Shown here: positions 20,985 through 32,644 of the stretch, piece by piece
Position numbering within the stretch: the stretch's first letter is position 1
Layout: every line of letters begins with the position of its first letter
NCBI RefSeq assembly: GCF_002104995.1
Contig: NW_024468253.1
Coordinates: forward strand, 310,001-374,000
Source of the DNA: Linderina pennispora
Lineage: Eukaryota > Kickxellomycota > Kickxellomycetes > Kickxellales > Kickxellaceae
Length of the DNA stretch: 64,000 nucleotides
Direction: 5' to 3'
Notes under the pieces: model-generated
What the model was told of the DNA's origin: nothing
The model's database searches: none
Seen by the model: the letters and a program-made list of their open reading frames with translations, nothing else
Program-made: the position numbers and the translations under genes

Positions 20985-22114
20985 GCCACACGCCTTGGCC
21001 ACCTTGAACTGATCGCCCTCGCGCGGCATGAGAACCACAGATCAACAGCCTTTTGCCAGCTGACCTTCAGCACCTCAGTATCCACGGCCTGCAACAGCAT
21101 GCTGCTGCTGCCAAACCACTGTAAGCCAAAGTAATTGATAACTTCCTGCATTCGTGATTCTGTCCAACACCAGCTGCAGCGACGCAGGATCGGCTCCTTT
21201 TAACAAACCTGAGGACAATTTGGAGCGGGTTGCCAGAAAAATCGTCGAGACTCAAGTCGCGGGGTGCATAGCTGAAACTGCCAGACCCTAGCACTCTGCA
21301 GTTTTAGCGACACCCAGATCAGCCAGCTATGCTCGATCTTGGAATGACAAGCACCTTTGTACTGTCCCGCTGCGCTTGTATTTTGTGCCGGCCATGCCAA
21401 AGCACCCCAGGCTTGACACGCAGAAGCTTCGCCAGCTGGTTCAGAATGTCCATCGAATCGCAGTTTCTCTTTCTGCATCACAAAGTGGCAGAAATCGCCC
21501 ACATACTTCCACGGGCGGCGTCCGCTCTTCGGCTTGGAGTTGGGCGACACCCGCTTGAGCATCATCTGTCGGATCTGCGTGTTGACAGAGACACCAGTAG
21601 GTAAAGGGTTGTTTGTCACTCCTGTAAATACGTGTGCATATGTATTTATCCAGGTCCCAGCTTCAGCACAAACGCTGCCTCTGTGTCCTCACCGGACTCT
21701 AGCAGCGTTCTTATATGCTGTGCGTCCTTGGCACCCAGGATCTCTACCATATGCTTTAATACCTCCTCAAATGCTTCCTTTGGGTCTTCAGGCACCTCCA
21801 GGTCATCCCCATCTTTGGGATGGCGCTGGACTATTTGCATCCGTAAACGATGTCAGGTGGATGACCCTGCCCGACTGGCCAATCTCGTTGACAAGGAAGT
21901 CACAGAGCCGGTATTTGACTACACCATCAAACTCCCTCCACTCAGACGTAGTGAATTCAGTGATACCAGCATTTGTTTACGTCTGAAAGAAAGTGGTGGA
22001 TTGAGGCGCTGGCTTTGCGACTGTCTCCTCAGCAGACGTTGCGGCTGGTGCTTCCACCGAAATCTTTGCCTGCCTGCTATCCCCATGCAGCCCCTCACTG
22101 TCTGACCACGGCAT
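20985..22114 (-). pseudogene. PUS7: PUS7 (TruD-type tRNA/snRNA pseudouridine synthase), 3'-truncated
   Basis: The ATG at 22114 gives MPWSDSEGLHGDSRQAK. Pus7/TruD blocks follow in order: ITEFTTSEWREFDGVVKYRL, CDFLVNEIGQSGRVIHLTS, a charged insert (PKEAFEEVLKHMVEILGAKD), SGRRPWKYVGDFCHFVMQKE, an AGTKYKR segment at the catalytic-core position, FSYAPRDLSLDDFSGNPLQI, then MQEVINYFGLQWFG and SWQKAVDL ... MPREGDQFKVAKA. Homology stops near 20985. The second half of the family, about 250-300 residues including the PUS insertion and the C-terminal core, is absent. The next gene (FCF2) starts its 3' end only 1.4 kb away, and most of that space is the transposase relic. Several one-base breaks also occur. 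I infer a truncated, non-functional copy. Confidence 0.7.
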
Positions 22115-22502
22115 GCATGATCTGGATGGCTTGATAGGTGAGTCGTGCGCGCTTTATTAATTGCGAGAAGGATATTGAGCACAAAGTGTATATACTGGTA
22201 TAACACGGAGAGAAAGAGAGGCAAGAGCGGTCGTAGGCACTGGTGAAGCAACCTCAAGGAAACCAGCAATATTCGAGCTCCATGATTGCCGATCACAAAT
22301 TAGCTGCCATGATCAAGACCGCCATTAGTTTCCCTGCGCCAAAGTTGTCGAGTCCATTGCACATCCTACTTGTTGGTACATGAATCTGCAGCTGCTTGTT
22401 GCCTGCTGAACTCTTGGGTTTCGGAACGGCGAAGGGGGATGGCCACATGCCCCTTGTCTTATTATCTCATCGCCACCTTAGCACTTTTGCACTCTACTTC
22501 TG
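22115..22502. other. Divergent promoter region PUS7 / P450
   Basis: About 390 bp with no coding signal. A minus-strand tatacacttt-type element (plus strand aaagtgtata, near 22184) lies upstream of PUS7. Confidence 0.35.
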
Positions 22503-24082
22503 ATGGGTGTACTCTCCAGTGTCTTTTTTCATCGGCCTGTATATCTTGCTAGACCATTGCAGGGGCATTGGTCCTCGTCAAGTTCACATTATCTATTGCA
22601 GCTGGTCTACTAGGCTACAAAGCCATCTATGCGCTGTATTTTTCGCCCCTCCGCCATATTCCAGGCCCTTTCCTTGCACGCATTACAAGCAAGCGCAACC
22701 AGATAATAAGCATGATTGGCAAAATCGGACATTACGCGCAGCACGAGTACGACACGTACGGCGACCTCTATGTGCTGGAGCCCAATGCTGTGGCGATTTC
22801 GAACCCATCGGATATTCGTACTGTTTTTGGCTCGCATGCTTTCCTCAAATCCAGCTTTTATGAAGCGCTGAACGTTTTTGGAATTCCAAACACCGTCAGT
22901 GCCATGGATCCGACCTTTGTTGGTATGCGAAAACGCCAGTTGGGACCGTACTTCAATCCGGTGTACCTGGGGAAGATGGAGCCTGCAATCTTGAAACACG
23001 GGTATCTTGCGTTGAAAAATGCGTGGGAGGAACGAATTGCCCACAGTCCCAACGGCAAGATCAGCATAAATTACATGAAAGACTTTGCTCTGGCGACCTT
23101 CGATACTATCGGCGCATTGGCCTTTGGCCAAGAGTTCAACGGTCTAAAGCACAACAACGACGACGTGGCCAAGTGGGCCAGCGCAACCATCATTTTGCAT
23201 GGCACTCGTGCAGCTGTCCCGCTCACAAAATACTTCCCGTTCTCACTGCTTCTCCGACCCCTAGAGGCGAAGTTCAAACGCCTATCCGAATTTTGCGACA
23301 AGGCAATTGCCAGCCGCAAGGAGCTGCTTCGTGTCGGTGCAGAAAAGCCTGTGGATCTCCTTCAGGCCTTTATTGATGCTGAGGATCCCGAATCGAAGAC
23401 TACCATGGACGACCTCCAGGTCAAGGTTGAATCAATCGTTGCCATGTCTGCAGGCAGCGATACCTCGTCGGTCTCACTCACATGGACTATATTCCTCCTG
23501 ATGGTCCACCCCGAGATCTATGCTAAGGCAAGAGATCAGGTCCGCAGCAACTTTCCAGTTGACCATGTCATCACCTATGCTGAAGCCAGAAGCAAGCTGT
23601 CGTTCGTCAAAGCGTGTCTATACGAGTCGCTTCGCCTCTGCCCTGTAGGCGGTGGCTATCTTCCCCGTGTTTCGCCTCCAGGTGGTATCACTCTTCAGGG
23701 CCATTTCATCCCTCCAGGTATGGAGATTTATGTCAACTTTCCTGGTGTCAGCCACCATGCTAGCGCATGGACTGACCCGCTAAAGTACGATCCGGCCCGG
23801 TTCCTCAATAACGACGAAGCGCACCGCAACCTGTTCACCTTTGGCCCTGGTGTCCGCATGTGTCCTGGACGCCATCTTGCCAAAATCGAGATGTTAACCA
23901 TCCTGTCGAATATGCTGAAAGATTTCGATATGGCGTTGCCTGAGGACTATACCCATCTCGGGCCAGATATCCTGGATGCGAATGGTTTCCCTAAGAAAAT
24001 GGAGTCAGTACATATACTTGTTACTGAACCTGTGGACCCAAAGCGCGACTGTCGTGTGATTCTTACCAAGCGCTCAGAATAG
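22503..24082 (+). CDS. Cytochrome P450 monooxygenase
   Basis: Membrane-anchored haem-thiolate oxygenase. The reading frame is uninterrupted from 22563 to the TAG before 24082. Signatures in order: an N-terminal hydrophobic segment, proline hinge PLRHIPGPF, I-helix AGSDTSS, K-helix ESLR (ExxR), PARF, and the haem loop FGPGVRMCPGRH with the Cys ligand. Length about 505 residues, normal for microsomal P450s. The open frame has no suitable ATG. The best model is an ATGG mini-exon at 22503-22506 and a 56-bp intron (GTGTAC ... TTGCTAGAC ... TTGCAG), giving MGALVLVKFT. This start is a hypothesis. The substrate cannot be told from sequence. A neighbouring divergent gene and the intact frame suggest an ordinary functional gene. 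Confidence 0.88.
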
Positions 24083-24353
24083 CATTGTTTTGCAATAGTT
24101 TAGCCCTGACATAGCATATCACCATATTACGACAGAAAAGGCTATATTGCTGACAAGCACTTCACCCTGGCCAAGGCTCAAGGAATCCTCGTGGGTCTTT
24201 TGATCTAACTGTGGTGGATTTATCGGCTTTCTGAGCCGCGCTCTATCTTTCTAACATTAACATGGGGTCTTTTTTATCGGTTTCTAATGGATCCCTTGTC
24301 CCTTTTCAAGTCACATCTGGCGCTTAAATAAACAATACCTGTATTACCAAATT

Positions 24354-24823
24354 ATGGATTATAATACTGAACACCGTGAAAAACTCGCTAAACTCCTGGA
24401 CCCATCCACCACTCCATCCTTCGACTCTGAAGTCGTCAATGCAGTCCTGGACTATATCGACCAAAGCGCCCACTTGCCTTGGGAAAGAATCAACTGCGGT
24501 CACATCGACCATCCACGCTTCCAATGTGTGGTCCTGGATAACATGCTCTCTGCTCACGGTCCAAAACCAACCTTCCCATTAAAAGCCTCCTGGAAACGGC
24601 CTCAAGACCTTATGGATGCTGTTAAACCCTTGCACAAAAGATGAGGCAATTGAAAAGAAAAGGAGGACCTGGGTCCGGATATATACGATTAGTTTGCCAT
24701 GGTGGTGTCGAAGTGACTTGTCCGCTTCGGGGTCAAAAAGAACCAACCGATGTGGTGTATGAAGGAGAAAAGTATGCATAGGCAGTAGAATTTAATGGAA
24801 TCCAGCTATTGGACATTACCTGA
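24354..24823 (+). CDS. Unknown small protein, possibly frameshifted
   Basis: The ATG at 24354 opens 96 codons (MDYNTEHREKLAKLLDPSTT ... VVNAVLDYIDQ ... LPWERINCGHIDHPRFQCVV). The frame closes at 24644. In a neighbouring frame the same composition seems to go on (NPCTKDEAIEKKRRTWVRIY). In a third, SGYIRLVCHGGVEVTCPLRG and EPTDVVYEGEKYA reach a TGA at 24821. Either a 96-residue protein or a broken gene of about 155 residues. I recognise no family. Confidence 0.4.
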
Positions 24824-24921
24824 AAGGGCTACGATTGAAGGCGATGCAAATTGTAGATATGCTTGGTACGTTATACGCATGGTGGGGATGAGTGAGCTGC
24901 TTTTTCAGCGCAGCTAAGGGA

Positions 24922-25506
24922 TCAAATGGCTAGAGCAAATGTGGCCAAGCCGACAACTGCACCCAACACACCAACAGCTGCCTGCCTCGCCGCTGCACTA
25001 TCGTTCACCAGCACCACTCCGCCGTTCCCATTCGGGCCAACCCCCCGCCCACCCCTTGCAGGCTTCAGTCCACCAAAGTCCCTCACCATATCATCATCCT
25101 GATCGGCAGTGGTTGGAGCAGGCTTTGGCGCCGGTGGTGGCGGTGGAGCAGGTTTGGTCGAGCTAATAGCCGGATGCTCGACCCCGGCCTTGGCCGGCTT
25201 AGTCATATGCTCAAGCAGGTCCTCATTGTAATCCTTTCCGCGCGCGGCGCCGCAAAAGATCTGGACCTGCATTTCCTGCGTCGTGCGGCTCTCAGAGTCC
25301 GGGCAGTTGTCGTAGCAGGTCAGGATCTTCTTCTGGCTGTTGCATTTGCAGTCCCAATTGTCATATTCGCACATTTTGAACTGCCGTGTCTGTTGTGCGA
25401 GGCAGGCTTCGAGGATATGCTGTGCTCTGCAGTAGCCTGCCTGAGCGACGCTTAAGAAACTAAGCAGGGATAGCAGGATAGCTATGAAAATAGTCTGCAC
25501 ATGCAT
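24922..25506 (-). CDS. Cysteine-rich secreted protein with GPI-type C-terminus
   Basis: The ATG at 25506 starts a signal peptide (MHVQTIFIAILLSLLSFLSV AQA cleavage region). The mature part has eight cysteines in a compact domain: GYC, LEAC, MC, WDC, KC, LTC, NCPD and IFC. This is the arrangement of small fungal GPI-anchored wall proteins (CxC followed by TCYxNCPD). A Pro-rich linker (KPAPPPPPAPKP) and a Gly/Asn stretch follow. A terminal hydrophobic segment (VGVLGAVVGLATFALAI) after NDSAAA is typical of a GPI attachment site. 194 residues, frame intact. Probably cell-wall or plasma-membrane attached; no enzymatic role is indicated. Confidence 0.72.
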   Translation of the reverse strand: MHVQTIFIAILLSLLSFLSVAQAGYCRAQHILEACLAQQTRQFKMCEYDNWDCKCNSQKKILTCYDNCPDSESRTTQEMQVQIFCGAARGKDYNEDLLEHMTKPAKAGVEHPAISSTKPAPPPPPAPKPAPTTADQDDDMVRDFGGLKPARGGRGVGPNGNGGVVLVNDSAAARQAAVGVLGAVVGLATFALAI

Positions 25507-26048
25507 TGAAAGTATTGCGTAGCAGATAGGCAAGGAATGCAGTTGAAGAGAGGGAAAATGGAAATGCGTATGAAAAAAAAATGAAGGAGTATGTGCTATG
25601 CAAGAGCGGAAAGCAGAGACAATGTAAAGACACAGCCGAGGCAAGCTACCTAGTCATATTGGATTCTAGGTGTAGACCATCTGGTCGCAACCTGCGTGAC
25701 ACGTCAGGGACTTCTTTTATTAATAGAGTATAAAAATGGGAGAGAAGGGGTAGCTCTTAGGACATCGCTGCCCACATGTAATCGAGACACCACACAAACC
25801 AACCATCCGGGGGGGTGACGAAGTCAAATCAGGCATGGAAAGAAGCATGCTGGATTTCCGTTTCACATCAGAGAGGCCCAATGCTACATTTGTCCCATGG
25901 GCCGCCCATTCCGAAGTGCATGTGGTCTCGGATGTACGAGCGTGGGTCTGTGAAAGGGAGCATGTTGGCGCAGAATTTGAACGAATGCAGGGGTTATAAT
26001 GGTGTATTCCAGATCTCTAACCTACCCCGCATGGCAGAGGCGCTGCTG
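25507..26048. other. Intergenic; contains a 31-codon minus-strand ORF
   Basis: 540 bp between the GPI-type protein and CEF1. At 25963-25868 (-) an ATG opens a 31-residue ORF (MLPFTDPRSYIRDHMHFGMG, then GPWDKCSIGPL). Its composition is protein-like, unlike the surrounding spacer. It may be an exon of a tiny gene or chance. Nothing else supported. Confidence 0.3.
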
Positions 26049-28848
<2,800 letters not shown>

Positions 28849-29664
28849 ATGCTCAAATATATTATTCTATCCATTGCAATATTGCCGTTTGTCCTTTGTG
28901 ACAAGGTCAAGATGGACGTGTATATCATGTCTCGCTGCCCAGGAACGTATATGTGCGTGTTGAGTATGATGCTGTGTGTGGCCAGTGGTACTTATAAATT
29001 GTGTTCTTGTAGATGCGGCAAAGGCAATGAGGGACATGGCAGCAGTATGTAAGTGTCTGGTTTATACGCTGGCTTTGCAAAAGCACGCAGATCAGCCCTA
29101 ACTCCATACATGTCTTAGATTACGATAACCACTCGGCAGTCGACCTTAGAGTGAACTACATTGCGACGCCTAATGGTAATGCCACATATGGCGCCAGCTG
29201 TTTGCACGGCGATATTGAGGTAGGCATGAGCAACACGGACAATCCAGAATGCACAGCGCTGCACAGCTAAAGTTCCACAAACATAGTGCCTTGGAAATAT
29301 CCAGCAACTGTGCGTGCAAGAAAAGTCAACGACCGACGACACTCTGGACTTCGTTCTCTGCCAGCAAAAGAAAGTCGAGCAGATCGGCACATGGTTGCAT
29401 TTCGCGAGCTGTCTGCGGCCACTCTCGCATTGGCAGCAGATTGTCCGCTGCGTGGCTACCGACGAAGGCAAAAAGCTGTTACGAAAGAGCGCTGAATACA
29501 GTGTGCAGCACAATGCTAAGACGTCGTTGACGTTCCAGCTCAACGGCAGCCAGCGATGCGTGTTCGATCAGGGCGCATGGAAGCAGTATGACGAGGACTG
29601 TCCGGGCGGATACAGCGTGCCAATGTTCTCCAAGAGCATCAAGAGCCTGTCGGTATCTAAATAG
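28849..29664 (+). CDS. GILT-like thiol reductase, secretory pathway, four exons
   Basis: Member of the gamma-interferon-inducible lysosomal thiol reductase family in its fungal form. The ATG at 28849 begins a signal peptide (MLKYIILSIAILPFVLC), then DKVKMDVYIMSRCP. Exon 2 (29013-29048) is only 36 bp (AAKAMRDMAAV). Exon 3 (29119-29219) gives YYDNHSAVDLRVNYIATPNG, then NATYGASCLHGDIE. Exon 4 (29287-29664) gives CLGNIQQLCVQEK ... LCQQKKVEQIGTWLHFASCL, and ends SIKSLSVSK. HGxxE|C(L)GN at the exon 3/4 join is the family hallmark. Introns 2 (70 bp, GTAAGT) and 3 (67 bp, GTAGGC) fit exactly. The intron 1 donor is uncertain: GTATAT at 28947 gives a wrong phase, while GTATGA at 28964 gives the right phase with an 18-base longer exon. 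The active site seems to have one Cys (RCP), as in many fungal members. Confidence 0.75.
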
Positions 29665-29954
29665 AGATTTGTAGCCGCTATCCCAAGAAAAACCTCCCAC
29701 GGACAAGTGAAGGCCAACTTAACAAAGCGGCGGTAGGACCCAAAAAGTGACTGAGCCCTGCGTCACTCTGGCCCTCCTCACAGAACCAATGGAACCGATT
29801 GATGAAGAGGCCAAAAGAAAGGCGCATCTTCCAGGTCCAGCAGTTAACAGGAGAGCGTAAAAGTACAAGGGCTTCTAAAAACTTTTGGGCCGGTTTAGAT
29901 CCACTTCGTAGTATCACCCGATCTGCATGCGCTGGGTTATAGGATGGGCGATTT

Positions 29955-30323
29955 TTATTTCCTGCCCTCAACCATGATTATGTGATAGCCAAACTTTGTC
30001 TTGACCGGGGGGTTCGTATAGACCGGCTTGGCCGTGGTGCTCGGCTGCAGCGCAAAGGCCGCGTCCTGGAAGGCGCCGACCATCGATCCGCGCACCATCC
30101 AGCCGAGGTTCCCGCCCTGCTTGGCCTTGTCCTCGGAGAACTCGGAGGCAACCTGGTCGAAGCGCTCGCCGGCCTGGAGCTTGGCCAGGGCCTCCGTGGC
30201 CTTCGAGTGCTTCTCGCATAGGATATGCCGCACGCTGACAGCCTGGGCAGGCTTCAGCTTGCCGGCGTCCTTGGAGTCCGATCCCTCGTTGCTCTTGCCC
30301 TTGGCGCCCTTGTTCTTGCCCAT
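29955..30323 (-). CDS. PIN4: Parvulin-type peptidyl-prolyl isomerase (PIN4/Par14)
   Basis: Catalyses cis-trans isomerisation of peptidyl-proline bonds; PIN4 relatives act in ribosome biogenesis and in mitochondria. The frame is intact, 122 residues. A basic, Lys/Gly-rich N-terminus ([14 protein letters not shown]) is followed by the rotamase domain: [75 protein letters not shown]. The His of RHIL, the GGxLGW motif and FGYHII are the family signatures. Length and domain order match PIN4 rather than phospho-specific PIN1, since no WW domain is present. Confidence 0.92.
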   Translation of the reverse strand: MGKNKGAKGKSNEGSDSKDAGKLKPAQAVSVRHILCEKHSKATEALAKLQAGERFDQVASEFSEDKAKQGGNLGWMVRGSMVGAFQDAAFALQPSTTAKPVYTNPPVKTKFGYHIIMVEGRK

Positions 30324-30458
30324 GGTGTGGAAATTGTCTGCAGGTGTAGAAAGTAGTGGTCATTTTTATTTCCGGGCGACCAGGGTGCCTTGCATGTTGT
30401 ACTGGGAGCTCCTCACATGCTGCGCTATGGGTAACAGGTGTATTTTAATTAACTGGCT

Positions 30459-30934
30459 CTAGTCCTTCTCGAGGTTGATTGCCCGACCAAACTTTCCGTA
30501 CAGCTCCTTCTTGAGCACCTCCATCTCCTCAGAAATGTCAGAGATCTGCTTATCCAGGTCCTCGACGCGAGCATCAATCGCATCCTTGTTCTTCTCGACG
30601 CGCTCCTGGGCTTCCTCCAGCGGCAGCATAACAAACGTGTCGCCAACCCGGTACGGCACGGGCTCCTCCTCGTCGAGAAGCTCGATCTCCATGGCGAGGT
30701 CGTCGAGGTACTCCTTCTCAGTCTTCTGGACTCTTGTATGAATCCTCGAGGCGCTCGAGGCGCGCGTTCAGCTTGCTGAACTGGTTGATGCGCTGCTGGT
30801 CCTCCCAGTTGACTTCGACGTCACGCTCGTCCTCGTGTTGGATCTAGCATATGTGTTCTTCTTAGTGCTGGCCGAGGAATGCTGCTGGTAGTGGATGTAT
30901 AGTGCCTGCTTACCAGAGGGAATTTGCCAGACAT
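30459..30934 (-). CDS. GIM3: Prefoldin subunit 4
   Basis: Beta-type subunit of the prefoldin hexamer, which delivers nascent actin and tubulin to the CCT chaperonin. Exon 1 (30934-30914) encodes MSGKFPL. The intron (30913-30844, 70 bp) has GTAAGC, a CACTAAG branch-like site and GCTAG. Exon 2 starts IQHEDERDVEVNWEDQQRIN and continues QFSKLNARLERLEDSYK. A one-base break near 30730 follows, then KTEKEYLDDLAMEIELLDEE and the conserved hairpin YRVGDTFVMLPLEEAQERVE, a C-terminal coiled coil, and FGRAINLEKD. FGxxINLE at the C-terminus is diagnostic for subunit 4. About 135 residues. It shares a 254-bp divergent promoter with the derlin gene. Confidence 0.9.
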
Positions 30935-31188
30935 GTTCCGATTAGTGTGAAAAAGAGCCGGTGTGGGTGTATCTCGGGCGGAGCCCGTGTTCTTTTTCAT
31001 CGGTCCCGGATCTTCAATGTATTGCTGCGATTACGTGTAAAGACCAAGTTATAGGACCCGGCTGCTGTGTCCATGCGCCATTGGCTGGCCGCTTTATTGA
31101 AACGCCTGTCTTGGCGGGAGATGACTGCGCAGACGCCCGCCGCTTTCTCTTTCTCCCTCGCACTAGTCCTTTCACCAGTTCTCATAAA

Positions 31189-32012
31189 ATGGCTCGACCA
31201 GCAGGTGGCAATCAGACAAGCAATCAGAATAGCGTTGCGAATGCATTCAAGGAGTGGTACGCATCCCTGCCGCCAATTACCCGGACAGTCCTGACGGGCA
31301 TCGTCGGGACGACGTTTGCAGCCGGGCTGGGCGTGGTCCCTTACCATCACCTCATCCTGTACTGGCCGTTTGTGTACCAAAAGTTCCACATCTGGCGCAT
31401 AGTGACGACGTTCCTGGCGGACCGCATCTCCCTGAATCTGGTCCTTAATATGATCTTCTTCTACCGGGACTCGACGGATCTGGAGACGCAGATATTTGCG
31501 GGGCGCAAGGCCGACTATACGTGGTTCCTGCTGCTGAGCATGGCCATGACCTTGAAGCGTGTCGTGGATCACCAACACCATGATGCTGACCGAGTCGCTG
31601 CTGCTGTCGGTGGTGATGCTGTGGTCGCTGTACCACAGGGAGCAGATTGTGAGCTTTTCTGTTTGGATTCCGGTTCCCTGCCATGTACCTACCGTATGCG
31701 CTGATTGCGGCCGACTGGATTGGCCGCGGCGGCAGGTTCTCGTATGCTATGGTGTACGGCGCCTTGGCCGGCCGCGCATACTATTACCTGGCGACCGAGC
31801 TGCCAGCACAGGGCGGTCTGGACTATATCCGCACGCCGCAGTTCCTGTACAGGCTGCTGGGAGAGACGCCCAGCGCGGGTCCTGGAACAATGAGGAGTGT
31901 GTCGGGCGCTACGGACCTGCGCACAAGATACACCAGCAGCGGCGCGCGGGCGGCGCCGGTCAATCGGACACCCGGCAGCGGACACAACTGGGGTACTGGT
32001 AGACGTCTTTAA
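31189..32012 (+). CDS. DER1: Derlin (Der1-like ERAD protein)
   Basis: Rhomboid-like pseudoprotease of the ER membrane used for retrotranslocation of misfolded proteins. The ATG at 31189 gives MARPAGGNQTSNQNS. The derlin core follows: EWYASLPPITRTVLTGIVGT, LILYWPFVYQKFHIWRIVTT, FLADRISLNLVLNMIFFYRD, DLETQIFAGRKADYTWFLLL. Then come a membrane segment MMLTESLLLSVVMLWSLYHR, RFPAMYLPYALIAADWIGRG, and GLDYIRTPQFLYRLLGE. The soluble tail is short. Frame breaks near 31555 and near 31672, where CC stands for C. No catalytic rhomboid Ser/His pair is expected or seen. It converges on TRS20 with 31 bp between stop codons. Confidence 0.88.
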
Positions 32013-32043
32013 AAACTATCTATTCATACAAAACACCTATGCT

Positions 32044-32449
32044 TCACAGCAGGTATTTTCTGGCCAGCGCGTGCACCTTGGTGTCAAATGCCTGGGCCTG
32101 GATCGGCGCGTTGGGCTCGTAGAACGGGTTCAGCAGGGTCTTCAGGTACAGCTCGTGGCAGTCGGTGAAAAAGCCCTTGATTGAGTCCTCAGCCTTGTTC
32201 TCGTGGAGCAGCATGAGCCGCACGTTGGTGGGCGTCACGTACGCCGATACATTCCACTCGTTGTACCGGTCAACGGTCTTCAAGTAGCAGCTGTTGCTCA
32301 TGAACTGCGCATCGTCGACCAGGTCCAGCGCGGCATGGGCAATGAACTGGTTCAGGTGCTTGTTCTCGTCCCTCCGCATGCCGAACTCGGTCCTCGTACA
32401 GCGGCGAGTCGTTGGTGCCCACGATGGCAAAGTAGAATGTGAGCGACAT
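32044..32449 (-). CDS. TRS20: TRAPP subunit 2 (sedlin/TRS20)
   Basis: Small longin-fold subunit of TRAPP complexes in ER-Golgi vesicle tethering. The ATG at 32449 gives MSLTFYFAIVGTNDSPLYE. After a one-base break near 32398 (CC for C) it continues DEFGMRRDENKHLNQFIAHA, ALDLVDDAQFMSNSCYLKTV, YNEWNVSAYVTPTNVRLMLL, and GFFTDCHELYLKTLLNPFYE, ending KVHALARKYLL. The NxFIAHAALD and LNPFY signatures and the length of about 134 residues are those of sedlin. The gene is divergent from symplekin with 195 bp between start codons. Confidence 0.92.
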
Positions 32450-32644
32450 TGAAATACAGGGGGAAAGTGAGTTTGAAAAAGGCTTGTCCAGGATGAGGCG
32501 CTTTGTGTGCTGTGGATCACTGGCAAGAAAAGTTTGACCAGCCTCTCCTTTTCCTCTGCTTCCAGACGCATGCTTTTAATCAACAGAATTCCCTTTTAAA
32601 TCGACACTCGCAATTTTTTTGTACTTATTCCAGCAGCAGTTTAA

